A stretch of DNA of 64,000 nucleotides from Leeuwenhoekiella palythoae (GCF_900130045.1 NZ_FQXT01000003.1:372001-436000), one strand, 5' to 3'. Positions 36,717 through 47,858 are shown, counted from the stretch's first letter. Made by a program: numbers and translations. Notes: generated from the sequence alone by a model not told the origin.

Positions 36717-38114
36717 ATGAAAAAATTTGCAAGCCTATTGTTTGTTGCCATCGTAGGTGGTGGTGTTACTCTGGGAGCATATAAGCTGCTGGAAGATGAG
36801 TCTAAAACTGAAGTTTCTAACCTAACTACAAGTCCTAATTTTAATACTGTAGCTTATGAGGGGCGACCTATAAGCAGTACAAATGCTGACTTTACCGAAG
36901 CTGCAGATCGTACGGTTCACGCGGTAGTACACGTAAAAAATGTGCAAACTTCAAGACAGCCGCGTAATTTACAAGAGTTCTTTTATGGCGGCGGAGAAAC
37001 CCGCAAAGGTCTCGTAGGTGCAGGTAGTGGTGTGATCATCTCTGCTGACGGTTATATCGTAACCAATAATCACGTGATCGATGGAGCAACAGAATTAGAT
37101 GTCTCTTTAAATGATAACCGAACTTTTAAAGCCGAAGTTATTGGTACAGATCCTCAAGCTGACATTGCACTCATAAAAATTGATGCCGATGAAGATTTAC
37201 CTTACTTACCTTTTGGAGATTCAGATAATGTGCGCCTGGGAGAATGGGCACTTGCAGTAGGGAATCCATTTAACCTAACAAGTACAGTTACTGCCGGAAT
37301 TATTTCGGCTAAAGCCAGAGATATTAACGAGTATGATTCTAATCCGCAATCTTTTATACAAACAGATGCTGCGATCAACCCGGGTAACAGTGGAGGCGCA
37401 TTAGTCAATATTAATGGGGAACTTATAGGAATTAACACTGCTATTACTTCGCAAACCGGTAGTTATGTAGGTTATGCATTTGCAGTACCTTCTAATAATG
37501 CACGTAAAATCGTTGAAGATATTTTAGAATATGGTGATGTGCAACGTGGGATATTAGGTGTTAGCGGAACAAGTCTTAATCCAAGTATAGCCAGTCAGCT
37601 TGACGTTGATGCTGTTGAAGGTGTTTATGTAGCTGATGTAGAATTTGAAAGTGGCGCTAAAAAGGCCGGTCTTGAAGAAGGTGATATCATCACTCAAATA
37701 GATAATGTAAAAGTGAGCAAATTCTCTGACCTTTCAGGTTACTTAGGCGCAAAGCGACCTAACGATGTGGTGCAGGTTACATATACGCGAGATGGTGAAA
37801 GCATAACCGTACCAGTTACTTTACTAAAGTATGAAGCGTATGTAATTGACAAACCTGGTCTAGAAGTGCGTGAAGCTTCTTCAGAATTATTAAAAGAATA
37901 TGGTGTTAAAAATGGAGTGGTAATTGCTCAAGCGACTAATGATAAATTAAAACGCTATGGACTTAACGGCATCGTTATTACAGAAATTGATGAAGAACCG
38001 GTAAAATCGGTTGCTGATGTTAAGCGTATTATGAATGCTAAAAATCCAAACGAACCGGTAAGCTTAAGCTTTGTAGGTAAAGGAGGAGAGAAAAAACAGA
38101 TCATTTTTCAATAA
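36717..38114 (+). CDS. HtrA/DegP-family periplasmic serine protease
   Basis: A 465-residue trypsin-like protease and chaperone for misfolded envelope proteins. A single hydrophobic N-terminal segment acts as signal or anchor. The catalytic triad is His119 (NNHVID), Asp149 (ADIALIKI) and Ser225 (GNSGGAL). One clear PDZ domain follows (RGILGVSG to VPVTLLKYEA) and a second, more diverged PDZ reaches the C-terminus. The length fits DegP/DegQ. It is monocistronic, with a strong terminator, and divergent from dapF. Confidence 0.95.
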   Translation: MKKFASLLFVAIVGGGVTLGAYKLLEDESKTEVSNLTTSPNFNTVAYEGRPISSTNADFTEAADRTVHAVVHVKNVQTSRQPRNLQEFFYGGGETRKGLVGAGSGVIISADGYIVTNNHVIDGATELDVSLNDNRTFKAEVIGTDPQADIALIKIDADEDLPYLPFGDSDNVRLGEWALAVGNPFNLTSTVTAGIISAKARDINEYDSNPQSFIQTDAAINPGNSGGALVNINGELIGINTAITSQTGSYVGYAFAVPSNNARKIVEDILEYGDVQRGILGVSGTSLNPSIASQLDVDAVEGVYVADVEFESGAKKAGLEEGDIITQIDNVKVSKFSDLSGYLGAKRPNDVVQVTYTRDGESITVPVTLLKYEAYVIDKPGLEVREASSELLKEYGVKNGVVIAQATNDKLKRYGLNGIVITEIDEEPVKSVADVKRIMNAKNPNEPVSLSFVGKGGEKKQIIFQ

Positions 38115-38140
38115 ATGATACTGAATATATCAATGATTTC

Positions 38141-38168
38141 AAGCCTTTCTTCGGAAAGGCTTTTTTAT
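38141..38168 (+). terminator. Intrinsic terminator of the HtrA gene
   Basis: Stem AAGCCTTTC (38141-38149) / GAAAGGCTT (38154-38162) with a stable TTCG tetraloop, then a T-run. Confidence 0.9.
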
Positions 38169-38279
38169 TGGCAATAATAGACTGTTGTCAAAATCAATAA
38201 TCTATTCCCTTCTAGTCTCAATTACTTCATTACTGAAGAATTTACTTCGTTTAAAGGTTACGCAAACGATATAGTTAAG

Positions 38280-38287
38280 TATCTTTG
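38280..38287 (+). promoter_or_regulatory. Predicted promoter of the long GAPDH gene, -7 element
   Basis: TATCTTTG fits TAnnTTTG and is 28 bp upstream of the ATG. The -33 box is weak. Confidence 0.5.
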
Positions 38288-38315
38288 CCGAAAACTTAAA
38301 CACACACTTTATTTT

Positions 38316-39764
38316 ATGACAACGTCTTCAACTTATGAAAAAGAGCTTGCCTTTCAAGCCGACAGACGCCGTGCCACAATTGAATTTATTAAGATCATAA
38401 GTGATCTGTGGTACGATAATAATATTGAACTCGTACTTTTTAGAAATCAGCTTATTGATCGTAACGTAAGTGAGATTCTCAATTTACACGCCTACGCCGG
38501 AGCATTTGTACAAAAGCCCATTTCAATTTTTGATAGTGTTGAACTGGCAAAAGCAATTCAGCAGGTGCACCTCCCTCCGGCTAAACTCGACATTGGTAAA
38601 CTCACGTATGAATATCACATTGAAGATAATGAGTATGCAGACGCTACGGCATTCATTCATCATAAATTAAAAGAAGCGCATTCAGCTGAAACCATTACGC
38701 CCAAAGATGTTGTGCTTTATGGTTTTGGCCGCATTGGTCGCTTGGTCGCTCGCGAACTGATGACGCGCACCGGTAGCGGAAATCAATTAAGACTTCGTGC
38801 TATTGTCGTTCGTGGTCCCATCAACGAAGCGGTATTACAAAAACGAGCTTCGCTATTAAAGAGTGACAGTATTCACGGTGATTTCCCAGGAACTATTGAT
38901 GTAAACATTGAAAGAGAAGCATTAATTATTAACGGAACCACCGTAAGACTAATTTCAGCCAACACGCCTGAAGAAATTGATTATACACAATACGGCATTG
39001 ACGAAGCTTTAGTTATCGACAACACGGGTGCTTTTAGAGATCAAGAGCAATTGAGCAGGCATTTAATCGCAAAAGGTGTTGCTAAAGTACTGCTCACCGC
39101 TCCCGGAAAAGGAATTCCAAATATTGTGCACGGGGTAAACCATAATCAAGTTAACCCGGATGAAACGGCAATTGTCTCGGCTGCTTCTTGCACTACCAAT
39201 GCGATTACTCCAGTATTAAAAGTTATTGAGGAAAGTTTTGGGATCGTAACCGGCCATTTAGAAACCATTCATGCGTATACCAATGATCAGAATCTTGTAG
39301 ATAATATGCACTCTAAATACCGTAGAGGTCGAGCTGCAGCACTCAATATGGTAATCACCGAAACAGGAGCCGGTAAAGCCGTAGCTAAAGCCTTACCTGA
39401 ACTGGAAGGAAAACTTACCTCTAATGCGATTCGCGTGCCTGTTCCCAATGGTTCTTTGGCTATTCTAAACCTCAAGTTAAATCACAAAACCACAGTTGAA
39501 ACGATAAACGCCACCTTAAAAAAGTATGCGTTAGAAGGTGATTTAGTAGAGCAGATTAAATATTCTATCAATAACGAACTTGTGTCTAGTGATATCGTGG
39601 GCTCTTCTGCTCCTTCTATTTATGACAGTCAGGCCACATTGGTCTCATCAGATTCAGAAAATGTGGTGTTGTATATTTGGTATGATAATGAATATGGCTA
39701 CAGTCATCAAGTAATTAGGCTTGCCAAGTACATTTCAAAAGTAAGAAGGTTTACGTATTATTAA
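38316..39764 (+). CDS. gap: Glyceraldehyde-3-phosphate dehydrogenase, long form with N-terminal extension
   Basis: A 482-residue NAD(P)-dependent GAPDH that oxidises glyceraldehyde 3-phosphate to 1,3-bisphosphoglycerate. The Rossmann motif YGFGRIGRL begins near residue 132, and the catalytic Cys is in SAASCTTNAITP. The C-terminus is WYDNEYGYSHQVI. The first 130 residues are an extra helical domain not found in ordinary 330-residue GAPDH; this long form is known in Bacteroidota and some other bacteria. It may work in gluconeogenesis next to a standard Gap elsewhere in the genome, which is inference. Confidence 0.93.
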   Translation: MTTSSTYEKELAFQADRRRATIEFIKIISDLWYDNNIELVLFRNQLIDRNVSEILNLHAYAGAFVQKPISIFDSVELAKAIQQVHLPPAKLDIGKLTYEYHIEDNEYADATAFIHHKLKEAHSAETITPKDVVLYGFGRIGRLVARELMTRTGSGNQLRLRAIVVRGPINEAVLQKRASLLKSDSIHGDFPGTIDVNIEREALIINGTTVRLISANTPEEIDYTQYGIDEALVIDNTGAFRDQEQLSRHLIAKGVAKVLLTAPGKGIPNIVHGVNHNQVNPDETAIVSAASCTTNAITPVLKVIEESFGIVTGHLETIHAYTNDQNLVDNMHSKYRRGRAAALNMVITETGAGKAVAKALPELEGKLTSNAIRVPVPNGSLAILNLKLNHKTTVETINATLKKYALEGDLVEQIKYSINNELVSSDIVGSSAPSIYDSQATLVSSDSENVVLYIWYDNEYGYSHQVIRLAKYISKVRRFTYY

Positions 39765-39846
39765 AATACTGTTTTTCAGAAGTTTATTACTAAAGTAAAA
39801 AGTTGATTTTTATCAAGTTAAAGTAAGCAGAACACGTAGAATTGAT

Positions 39847-39854
39847 TATTTTTG
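39847..39854 (+). promoter_or_regulatory. Predicted promoter of the coiled-coil/trmD unit, -7 element
   Basis: TATTTTTG fits TAnnTTTG and lies 66 bp upstream of the coiled-coil gene. Confidence 0.4.
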
Positions 39855-39920
39855 CCCCTTTGATATACTAAGAAGGATTACGTTCCGTTTTCCCACAAAC
39901 AGAAAAATGACTAGCCTGAA

Positions 39921-40535
39921 ATGAATACTATAAAAATCAACTTTTTACTCCTATTTTTTGTAATTACAGCAGTCTCTGCTCAAGAAAAACAAACTACTGA
40001 GCAGCCTGCTGAGCCTAAAGTAAATACAATCTCTCAGCAGTTTGAAGATCTACTTGAAAATTCTAACAATTATCAAGAATACAAAGTAGTGAAGCAAAAT
40101 GCATTAGCTAAACTTAAAAGTAATGCTGCAGATAGTATTAATGATTTAAAAGGCCAGATTGTAAATCTTCAGAATGAGATTCAAACACAAGATTCAAAGA
40201 TCAGCGAGTTGAATAAATCGCTAGAAGATACACAAAGCACTCTTGACAAAACCCGAGAAGAAAAAGACTCAATCTTTTTTTTAGGAATCCCTATGAGTAA
40301 AGGAGGTTATATGGGAATGATGTGGGGTATTGTTGCTGTTTTAGCACTGGCTCTGGTATTCTTTATCTTCAAATTTAAAGGAAGTAACGCCCATACTCAA
40401 GAGGCCAGACAAAAGTTAGCCGACACTGAGCACGAATACGAAGAGTATCGTAAAAAAGCTCTGGAGAAAGAACAAAAAATGGGACGATTATTACAGGACG
40501 AGCGCAACAAAGCGGTTAAGAACAACAAAAAATAA
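39921..40535 (+). CDS. Exported coiled-coil membrane protein upstream of trmD
   Basis: A 204-residue protein with a signal peptide (to about residue 20, VSAQE), a predicted coiled coil (about 60-120, with [15 protein letters not shown] and [12 protein letters not shown]), a TM helix (about 132-152) and a charged coiled-coil tail rich in Lys and Glu. It has no methyltransferase motif. Because it is next to trmD in many Flavobacteriaceae it is sometimes labelled as a tRNA methyltransferase; the sequence does not support that. It lies 11 bp upstream of trmD. Function unknown. Confidence 0.82.
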   Translation: MNTIKINFLLLFFVITAVSAQEKQTTEQPAEPKVNTISQQFEDLLENSNNYQEYKVVKQNALAKLKSNAADSINDLKGQIVNLQNEIQTQDSKISELNKSLEDTQSTLDKTREEKDSIFFLGIPMSKGGYMGMMWGIVAVLALALVFFIFKFKGSNAHTQEARQKLADTEHEYEEYRKKALEKEQKMGRLLQDERNKAVKNNKK

Positions 40536-40546
40536 CGCAGTTTTTT

Positions 40547-41224
40547 ATGCGCATTGATATAATTACGGTTGTCCCAGAGCTTTTAAAGAGTCCGTTTGAG
40601 GCTTCTATAATGCAACGGTCGATCGCTAAAGGTCTTGTTGAAGTACATTTTCATAATCTTAGAGACTACACTACCAACGCTTATAAACAGGTTGATGACT
40701 ATCAATATGGTGGAGGAGCCGGAATGGTTATGATGATTGAACCTATTGACAAGTGCATAAGTGAGCTAAAAGCAGCACGTGATTATGACGAAGTCATTTA
40801 TATGACCCCTGATGGAGAAACGCTTAATCAGGGAATTGCAAATACCATTTCGTTACAGAAAAATATCATTATCCTTTGTGGTCATTATAAAGGTGTTGAC
40901 CAGCGTGTACGCGATCAATTCATAACTCGAGAGATTTCTATCGGAGATTATGTTTTGAGTGGTGGCGAATTGGGAGCCTTAATTTTGTGTGATGCGGTAA
41001 TTAGATTAATTCCCGGGGTTTTGGGTAATGAAACTTCGGCGTTAACTGATTCTTTTCAGGATGATTTGCTGGCTCCACCGGTGTATACTCGACCAGCTGA
41101 CTATAAAGGCTGGAAAGTCCCCGAAATTCTCACTTCAGGAAACACTCCTAAAATTGAGGCTTGGCGTGAAGAGCAGGCCTATAAACACACAAAAAATCGC
41201 CGTCCTGACCTTCTCAATGAGTAA
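40547..41224 (+). CDS. trmD: tRNA (guanine-N1)-methyltransferase TrmD
   Basis: TrmD makes m1G37 in tRNAs and prevents +1 frameshifting. The 225-residue SPOUT enzyme has YGGGAGMVM near the N-terminus, the deep-knot motif [12 protein letters not shown] and the signature [12 protein letters not shown], followed by PGVLGNETS. Normal length. It precedes rplS by 135 bp, the usual trmD-rplS order, but here rplS has its own promoter. Confidence 0.97.
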   Translation: MRIDIITVVPELLKSPFEASIMQRSIAKGLVEVHFHNLRDYTTNAYKQVDDYQYGGGAGMVMMIEPIDKCISELKAARDYDEVIYMTPDGETLNQGIANTISLQKNIIILCGHYKGVDQRVRDQFITREISIGDYVLSGGELGALILCDAVIRLIPGVLGNETSALTDSFQDDLLAPPVYTRPADYKGWKVPEILTSGNTPKIEAWREEQAYKHTKNRRPDLLNE

Positions 41225-41258
41225 CGGATAAATTCTTCAAAAAAAATAGTTTAGAGAA

Positions 41259-41288
41259 TTGTCTAATCTATTTTTTATAGTAAATTTG
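41259..41288 (+). promoter_or_regulatory. Predicted rplS promoter
   Basis: A -33 TTG (41259-41261), a 19-bp spacer and a -7 TAAATTTG (41281-41288) give a full match to the Bacteroidota consensus. Transcription would begin near 41292, leaving a leader of about 68 nt. The same arrangement, down to the -7 octamer, is found before rpmE2. Confidence 0.75.
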
Positions 41289-41359
41289 CACGCTCATAGA
41301 ACCAACCTCTGGCGAGATACGTGAATGTTGCTTTTATTCAATTTTAAAAAATCTTAAAA

Positions 41360-41710
41360 ATGGAAGATTTAATCAGTTTTGTACAAAACGAATTTGTAGA
41401 GAAAAAAGAATTCCCAGAATTTAGTGCTGGTGATACAATCACTGTTTACTATGAAATTCGTGAAGGTGAAAAAGTACGTACTCAGTTCTTTAGAGGTGTT
41501 GTAATCCAAGTACGCGGTACTGGAGTAACTAGAACTTTTACTATCAGAAAAATGTCTGGTACTGTAGGTGTTGAGCGTATTTTCCCAATCAATATGCCTG
41601 CACTTCAAAAAATTGAAATCAATAAGAGAGGTAAAGTGCGCAGATCTCGTATCTACTACTTTAGAGGTCTTACTGGTAAGAAAGCTAGAATTAAAGAAGT
41701 TAGAAAATAA
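41360..41710 (+). CDS. rplS: 50S ribosomal protein L19
   Basis: L19 lies at the interface of the 30S and 50S subunits. The 116-residue protein has the family segments FSAGDTITVYYEIREG, RTQFFRGVVIQVRG, FTIRKMSGTVGVERIFPIN and the basic C-terminus RGKVRRSRIYYFRGLTGKKARI. Normal length. It has its own promoter and terminator. Confidence 0.98.
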   Translation: MEDLISFVQNEFVEKKEFPEFSAGDTITVYYEIREGEKVRTQFFRGVVIQVRGTGVTRTFTIRKMSGTVGVERIFPINMPALQKIEINKRGKVRRSRIYYFRGLTGKKARIKEVRK

Positions 41711-41731
41711 TTTGATCTTTCAAGATATAGT

Positions 41732-41763
41732 AAAAATGCTCTCAATTGAGAGCATTTTTTTTG
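41732..41763 (+). terminator. Intrinsic terminator of rplS
   Basis: Stem AAAAATGCTCTC (41732-41743) / GAGAGCATTTTT (41748-41759), loop AATT, then Ts. Confidence 0.92.
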
Positions 41764-41774
41764 CTACGTATACC

Positions 41775-41790
41775 ATCAACAATTGTTGAT
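41775..41790. repeat. 16-bp perfect palindrome
   Basis: ATCAACAATTGTTGAT reads the same on both strands. It lies between the rplS terminator and the predicted ncRNA promoter, about 70 bp upstream of the latter, and could be an operator. It has no T-run and is too symmetrical at the centre to form a hairpin loop. Confidence 0.35.
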
Positions 41791-41857
41791 AACCCCTGTT
41801 AATCAACGGTTAATAATAAAAATTCCATATTTTACGATAACGATATAGAATATTTAC

Positions 41858-41865
41858 TATATTTG
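41858..41865 (+). promoter_or_regulatory. Predicted ncRNA promoter, -7 element
   Basis: TATATTTG fits TAnnTTTG. No protein-coding frame follows; the first 240 nt downstream contain hairpins and end in a strong terminator. The -33 is weak. Confidence 0.5.
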
Positions 41866-41870
41866 AAATA

Positions 41871-42112
41871 GTCAAACGTTTAAAAGTGAATTTAAATATT
41901 CACTTTGTTTCCAATATCATTACCACTGTATAGCAGTAGTTTTTAAACAAGTAAAGGTATTGGGCGGGATTACAAAAGACTGTAATCTCTATGTTTTGAT
42001 TTACGGTGCAAGTACTAATATTCTTGCCTTTGGAACTTCAAGGGTTCACCGGTAAAAAATCAACACATTAGAAGCTCTGTTGCGATAGCCAATATCACAA
42101 CAGAGCTTTTTT
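41871..42112 (+). ncRNA. Candidate structured non-coding RNA (family not identified)
   Basis: A 605-bp gap between rplS and icd contains no convincing reading frame but many signs of a separate RNA: a -7 element at 41858-41865; hairpin AAAGTGAAT/ATTCACTTT (41883-41891 / 41898-41906); hairpin GATTACA/TGTAATC around 41969-41988; GCAAG/CTTGC (loop tactaatatt) and GAAC/GTTC hairpins at 42008-42047 enclosed by GGT/ACC and TTGAT/ATCAA pairings, which gives a possible three-way junction; and a very strong terminator ending at 42112. It lacks the RNase P, tmRNA and SRP RNA signatures that I know. A flavobacterial 6S-type RNA (6S-Flavo) or a Flavo-1-like motif are possibilities I cannot confirm by eye. 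Confidence 0.5.
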
Positions 42113-42113
42113 A
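42072..42113 (+). terminator. Strong intrinsic terminator of the candidate ncRNA
   Basis: Arms AAGCTCTGTTG (42072-42082) and CAACAGAGCTT (42098-42108) pair perfectly, extended inward by GATA/TATC across a C-A mismatch, and are followed by six Ts. No protein gene ends within 350 bp upstream except rplS, which has its own terminator. Confidence 0.9.
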
Positions 42114-42207
42114 TTAGATTATTTAGAAATATTCTTCAAAATGAAGCTTACTCCCAATTTCACAGGCTTTAAGAAGAATTTAAGTGTTAAAATCTACCCG
42201 AAAATTC

Positions 42208-42215
42208 TATATTTG
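42208..42215 (+). promoter_or_regulatory. Predicted icd promoter, -7 element
   Basis: TATATTTG fits TAnnTTTG. It is 100 bp upstream of the icd ATG and downstream of the ncRNA terminator, so icd and the ncRNA are separate units. Confidence 0.5.
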
Positions 42216-42285
42216 CAATCCACTAAATTATTCTTGAAATTATTTTTATTAAAAGAATTTACCCCTTTTTTAATGACAGAATTAA

Positions 42286-44541
<2,256 letters not shown>

Positions 44542-44562
44542 CGTTTTTAATATTTAGAATTT

Positions 44563-44597
44563 AAAATGGGTTACTTGACGGTAACCCATTTTTATTT
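44563..44597 (+). terminator. Intrinsic terminator of icd
   Basis: Stem ATGGGTTAC (44566-44574) / GTAACCCAT (44581-44589), 6-nt loop, then a T-rich tail. The first possible ATG of the next reading frame lies in this stem, which argues against it being the true start. Confidence 0.9.
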
Positions 44598-44649
44598 TCA
44601 TAAAGTTGTGCTTCAATGCACTAAGTCTCTTATTTTTGAGAAAAAAAGC

Positions 44650-47010
44650 TTGAGAAAAACATACTTTTTGGTTTTCTTCCTCTTGATGTGCCATCTGGTT
44701 TCAGGACAAAAAAATCATACGCTCAGCGGTGTCATAACATCTGCAGAATCTAACGAGACCCTAATTGGAGTTAATGTCATCATCCCCGAACTCAATAAAG
44801 GCGCTGTTACTAATGAATACGGCTTCTACTCCATTACTCTGCCCGAAGGAACATACGCACTTCAAATTAGCTTTTTAGGATTTGAAAGCATTTCGCAACC
44901 CTTGGTACTTGACGCCAATCAAAAACTAAATTTTTCGCTTAATGCGAGTACTGAGACTTTAGACGAAGTGGTTATTGAAGAGGATGTAGAACAATTGAGC
45001 ATTAGAAAGCCGCAAATGAGTGTGAATACGCTAACTGCTCAAACTATAAAACAGATTCCTGTAGTTCTGGGCGAGGCAGATGTAATCAAATCAATTTTGC
45101 TTCTTCCCGGAGTCACAAGCGCCGGCGAAGGCGCTTCCGGCTTTAATGTACGCGGTGGAGCTGTTGACCAAAACCTGATCCTTCTTGATGAAGCCATCAT
45201 ATTTAATTCTTCGCATCTCTTTGGGTTTTTCTCTGTCTTTAACCCAGATGCGATAAAAGATCTCAAACTCTATAAAGGAGGAATCCCCGCGCGGTATGGC
45301 GGGCGGGTGTCTTCGGTGCTTGATATTTATCAGAAAGAAGGTAATAGCAAAGAATTTCATGCAAATGGCGGTATCGGCGCAGTAGCCAGCAGATTGCTTG
45401 TAGAAGGTCCCATTGTAAAGAATAAATCAGCTTTTCTTATTGGTGGAAGAGCTTCTTACGCCCATCTTTTTCTTCCGTTATTTGACATAGATAACAAAGC
45501 CTATTTTTACGATCTAAACGCAAAACTCAATTACAATCTCGACGAAAAGAACAGTCTTTTTCTTTCCGGCTATTTTGGTCGTGATCTTTTTGGCGTAAGC
45601 GAAAGTTTTGTCAACACCTACGGAAACTCCACCCTTAACCTAAGATGGAATCATATTTTCTCAGACAAGATTTTTTCTAATCTTTCTTTGATTTACTCTG
45701 ATTATTACTACGGTTTATTACTGGATTTCGTGGGCTTTCAGTACGATTCGGGCATTCGTAATTTTAACTTAAAGTACGATTTTCAGCATTATTTAAATAG
45801 CGAAATCAAGCTTAGCTATGGTGTCAACAACATCTATTACCGTTTTAACCCTGCGACGATCACGCCAAACCGCCCAGACAGCGGAATCATTCCATCGCAG
45901 CTGACGCATAAATATGCTAATGAATTTTCGGCTTATATCGAAGCTGAACAAGATCTCAGCGATAAATTGATCGTAAAATACGGCGCCCGATTGAGTCATT
46001 TTACCCGTTTGGGACAAGATTCTTTCGCAGTCTATCAAAACGATCAACCGCTTACTTATAATGCTTCACTTAGTATTTACCAGCCTGCTGAACCTGTAGA
46101 AATTCAGTCTAATACCGGTCGATTAGCTGATTTTACCAATATTGAGCCCAGAGCATCCTTGTCCTATTTACTGAATGATAACAGTTCTGTAAAAGCGAGC
46201 TATAACAGAATGGCGCAGTACTTACACCTTATATCAAATACCAATGCTCCTACTCCATTAGATGTTTATGCACCCAGCGGCCCGTATTTAAAACCACAAA
46301 TTTTAGATCAATATGCTTTGGGATATTTCAGAAAAATAAAAAATAACGAGTTTTCAATAGAAACTGAAGTATTCTATAAGGATGTACAAAACAGACTGGA
46401 TTATCGCAACGGCGCACAGCTCATCGCCAATGAAAACATAGAAACCGAAGTACTGGCAGGAAAAGGACGCGCTTATGGTCTCGAGTTTTTGGCTAAAAAG
46501 AACAAGGGCCAATTTACAGGTTGGCTCGCCTATACGTTATCCCGAAGCGAACAACAAACACCAGGCAGAACACCACAAGAAACCGGCATCAACGACGGTA
46601 ACTGGTATCCTTCAGCGTATGACAAAACCCACGACATTAGCGCATATTTAAGCTACGAGGCCAATAAAAAATGGACGTTTAATGCAAATTTTATTTTTCA
46701 AACAGGACAACCTACAAATTTTCCGGTGAGTCAGTCGCAATTTCAAGGGCTAAACATCACTAATTATGACGGGCGCAATCAACAGCGCTTACCTGCCTAT
46801 CATCGACTAGATCTTTCGGCTACGCTAACGCCAAAAAATCAAAACAAGAAGTTTAAAGGCTCGTGGGTTTTTAGTATTTACAATGCTTATAATCGTATGA
46901 ATGCAGCTTCGATCACGTTTAGAACCAATGACGATACCGGCGCTAATGAAGCGGTACGAACGACCATTTTCGGTATTCTGCCTTCAGTAACCTATAATTT
47001 TAAATTTTGA
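44650..47010 (+). CDS. TonB-dependent outer-membrane receptor with carboxypeptidase-like N-terminal domain
   Basis: A receptor of about 786 residues in the outer membrane, which imports a nutrient with energy from TonB. It has a signal peptide (LRKTYFLVFFLLMCHLVSGQ), a carboxypeptidase-regulatory-like domain (HTLSGVITSAESNETLIG to GFYSITLPEG), a plug with GFNVRGGAVDQNLILLDE and a beta barrel ending in YNFKF. The frame opens at ATG 44566, but that lies in the icd terminator stem, so I prefer the TTG at 44650, which gives a proper signal peptide. A DUF4249 lipoprotein gene overlaps its 3' end (TGATG). The substrate is unknown. Confidence 0.9.
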   Translation: MRKTYFLVFFLLMCHLVSGQKNHTLSGVITSAESNETLIGVNVIIPELNKGAVTNEYGFYSITLPEGTYALQISFLGFESISQPLVLDANQKLNFSLNASTETLDEVVIEEDVEQLSIRKPQMSVNTLTAQTIKQIPVVLGEADVIKSILLLPGVTSAGEGASGFNVRGGAVDQNLILLDEAIIFNSSHLFGFFSVFNPDAIKDLKLYKGGIPARYGGRVSSVLDIYQKEGNSKEFHANGGIGAVASRLLVEGPIVKNKSAFLIGGRASYAHLFLPLFDIDNKAYFYDLNAKLNYNLDEKNSLFLSGYFGRDLFGVSESFVNTYGNSTLNLRWNHIFSDKIFSNLSLIYSDYYYGLLLDFVGFQYDSGIRNFNLKYDFQHYLNSEIKLSYGVNNIYYRFNPATITPNRPDSGIIPSQLTHKYANEFSAYIEAEQDLSDKLIVKYGARLSHFTRLGQDSFAVYQNDQPLTYNASLSIYQPAEPVEIQSNTGRLADFTNIEPRASLSYLLNDNSSVKASYNRMAQYLHLISNTNAPTPLDVYAPSGPYLKPQILDQYALGYFRKIKNNEFSIETEVFYKDVQNRLDYRNGAQLIANENIETEVLAGKGRAYGLEFLAKKNKGQFTGWLAYTLSRSEQQTPGRTPQETGINDGNWYPSAYDKTHDISAYLSYEANKKWTFNANFIFQTGQPTNFPVSQSQFQGLNITNYDGRNQQRLPAYHRLDLSATLTPKNQNKKFKGSWVFSIYNAYNRMNAASITFRTNDDTGANEAVRTTIFGILPSVTYNFKF

Positions 47011-47819
47011 TGAAACGCCTTAAAAATTGCTATATCGTTTTGCTCTTGATGACTCTTCTAGTAAGTTGTCAAGACACCATTGAGGTAGATCTTCCGCCCA
47101 CCCAAGAGCGGCTGGTAATTGACGCCGTTATGCGCATACCGGATACTGATACATTTATTGTAGAAGCCTATCTAAAACTTTCTAAAACCACAGATTACTA
47201 TGCCGACAGCATTCCTAAAGTAAATGATGCTTTGGTCAGCTTAACAACCAGCAATCAAACTTATACATTGCAAGCAGAAGAAAACGGATTTTACAGCACT
47301 GTTCTTCCGCGAGAAGAGTTAACGCAAGGGCCTGTTTCCTTAGCTATTGAATATGAAGAAGAGTTTTACAGCGCCACTACTCAATTTGTAAACGCTGTGC
47401 CAATAGATCAAGTTGAACAAGGCGACGGAAGTCTTTTTGCAGGTGATGAGACCGAAGTGATCATCACCTATACCGATGCCCCTAATCAAACCAACTACTA
47501 TCTTTTTGATCTTGATAAAGGCCAATATCTTACCAGCGAAGATACATTTTATCAAAATCAGCAGTTTTCATTTTCTTTTTTCTATGAAGATTTGAAGCCA
47601 AACGACACGCTGAATATAGAATTGCTAGGCGTCAACAAAGCCTTCTCAGATTTTATGACTGTGACTATAAATCAATCAGGCCAGGCTTCAGGAAATCCCT
47701 TTGTTCCGGCTCCTTCGGTCATTCGCGGCAATATTGTCAACGAAACAAATGATGCGCATTATCCCATCGGTTATTTTTCGATAAGCCAAGTCTATACTGC
47801 TTCGATAATCATTGAATAA
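47010..47819 (+). CDS. DUF4249 outer-membrane-associated lipoprotein
   Basis: A 269-residue DUF4249 lipoprotein with lipobox LLVSC and the family start TIEVDLPPTQERLVIDAVM. It is made mainly of beta segments. DUF4249 proteins commonly follow TonB-dependent receptors of the same type and are thought to be their surface-exposed partners, much as SusD is for SusC. It starts at the ATG that overlaps the receptor stop (TGATG); the upstream TTG would add one residue. Somewhat shorter than many family members. Confidence 0.88.
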   Translation: MKRLKNCYIVLLLMTLLVSCQDTIEVDLPPTQERLVIDAVMRIPDTDTFIVEAYLKLSKTTDYYADSIPKVNDALVSLTTSNQTYTLQAEENGFYSTVLPREELTQGPVSLAIEYEEEFYSATTQFVNAVPIDQVEQGDGSLFAGDETEVIITYTDAPNQTNYYLFDLDKGQYLTSEDTFYQNQQFSFSFFYEDLKPNDTLNIELLGVNKAFSDFMTVTINQSGQASGNPFVPAPSVIRGNIVNETNDAHYPIGYFSISQVYTASIIIE

Positions 47820-47858
47820 TGTAACTTGCGTATCCGTTAATTTCTACTGAAAAGCATT

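Noticed and set aside
41775-41815. Possible origin of replication with DnaA-like boxes
   Set aside because: Only one box with a mismatch (TTATCAACA) within a palindrome; there is no cluster and no neighbouring unwinding repeat.
42025-42055. T-loop-like GGTTCACC stretch, possible tRNA
   Set aside because: No acceptor stem, D-arm or anticodon arm can be placed around it; it is better explained as part of the candidate ncRNA.
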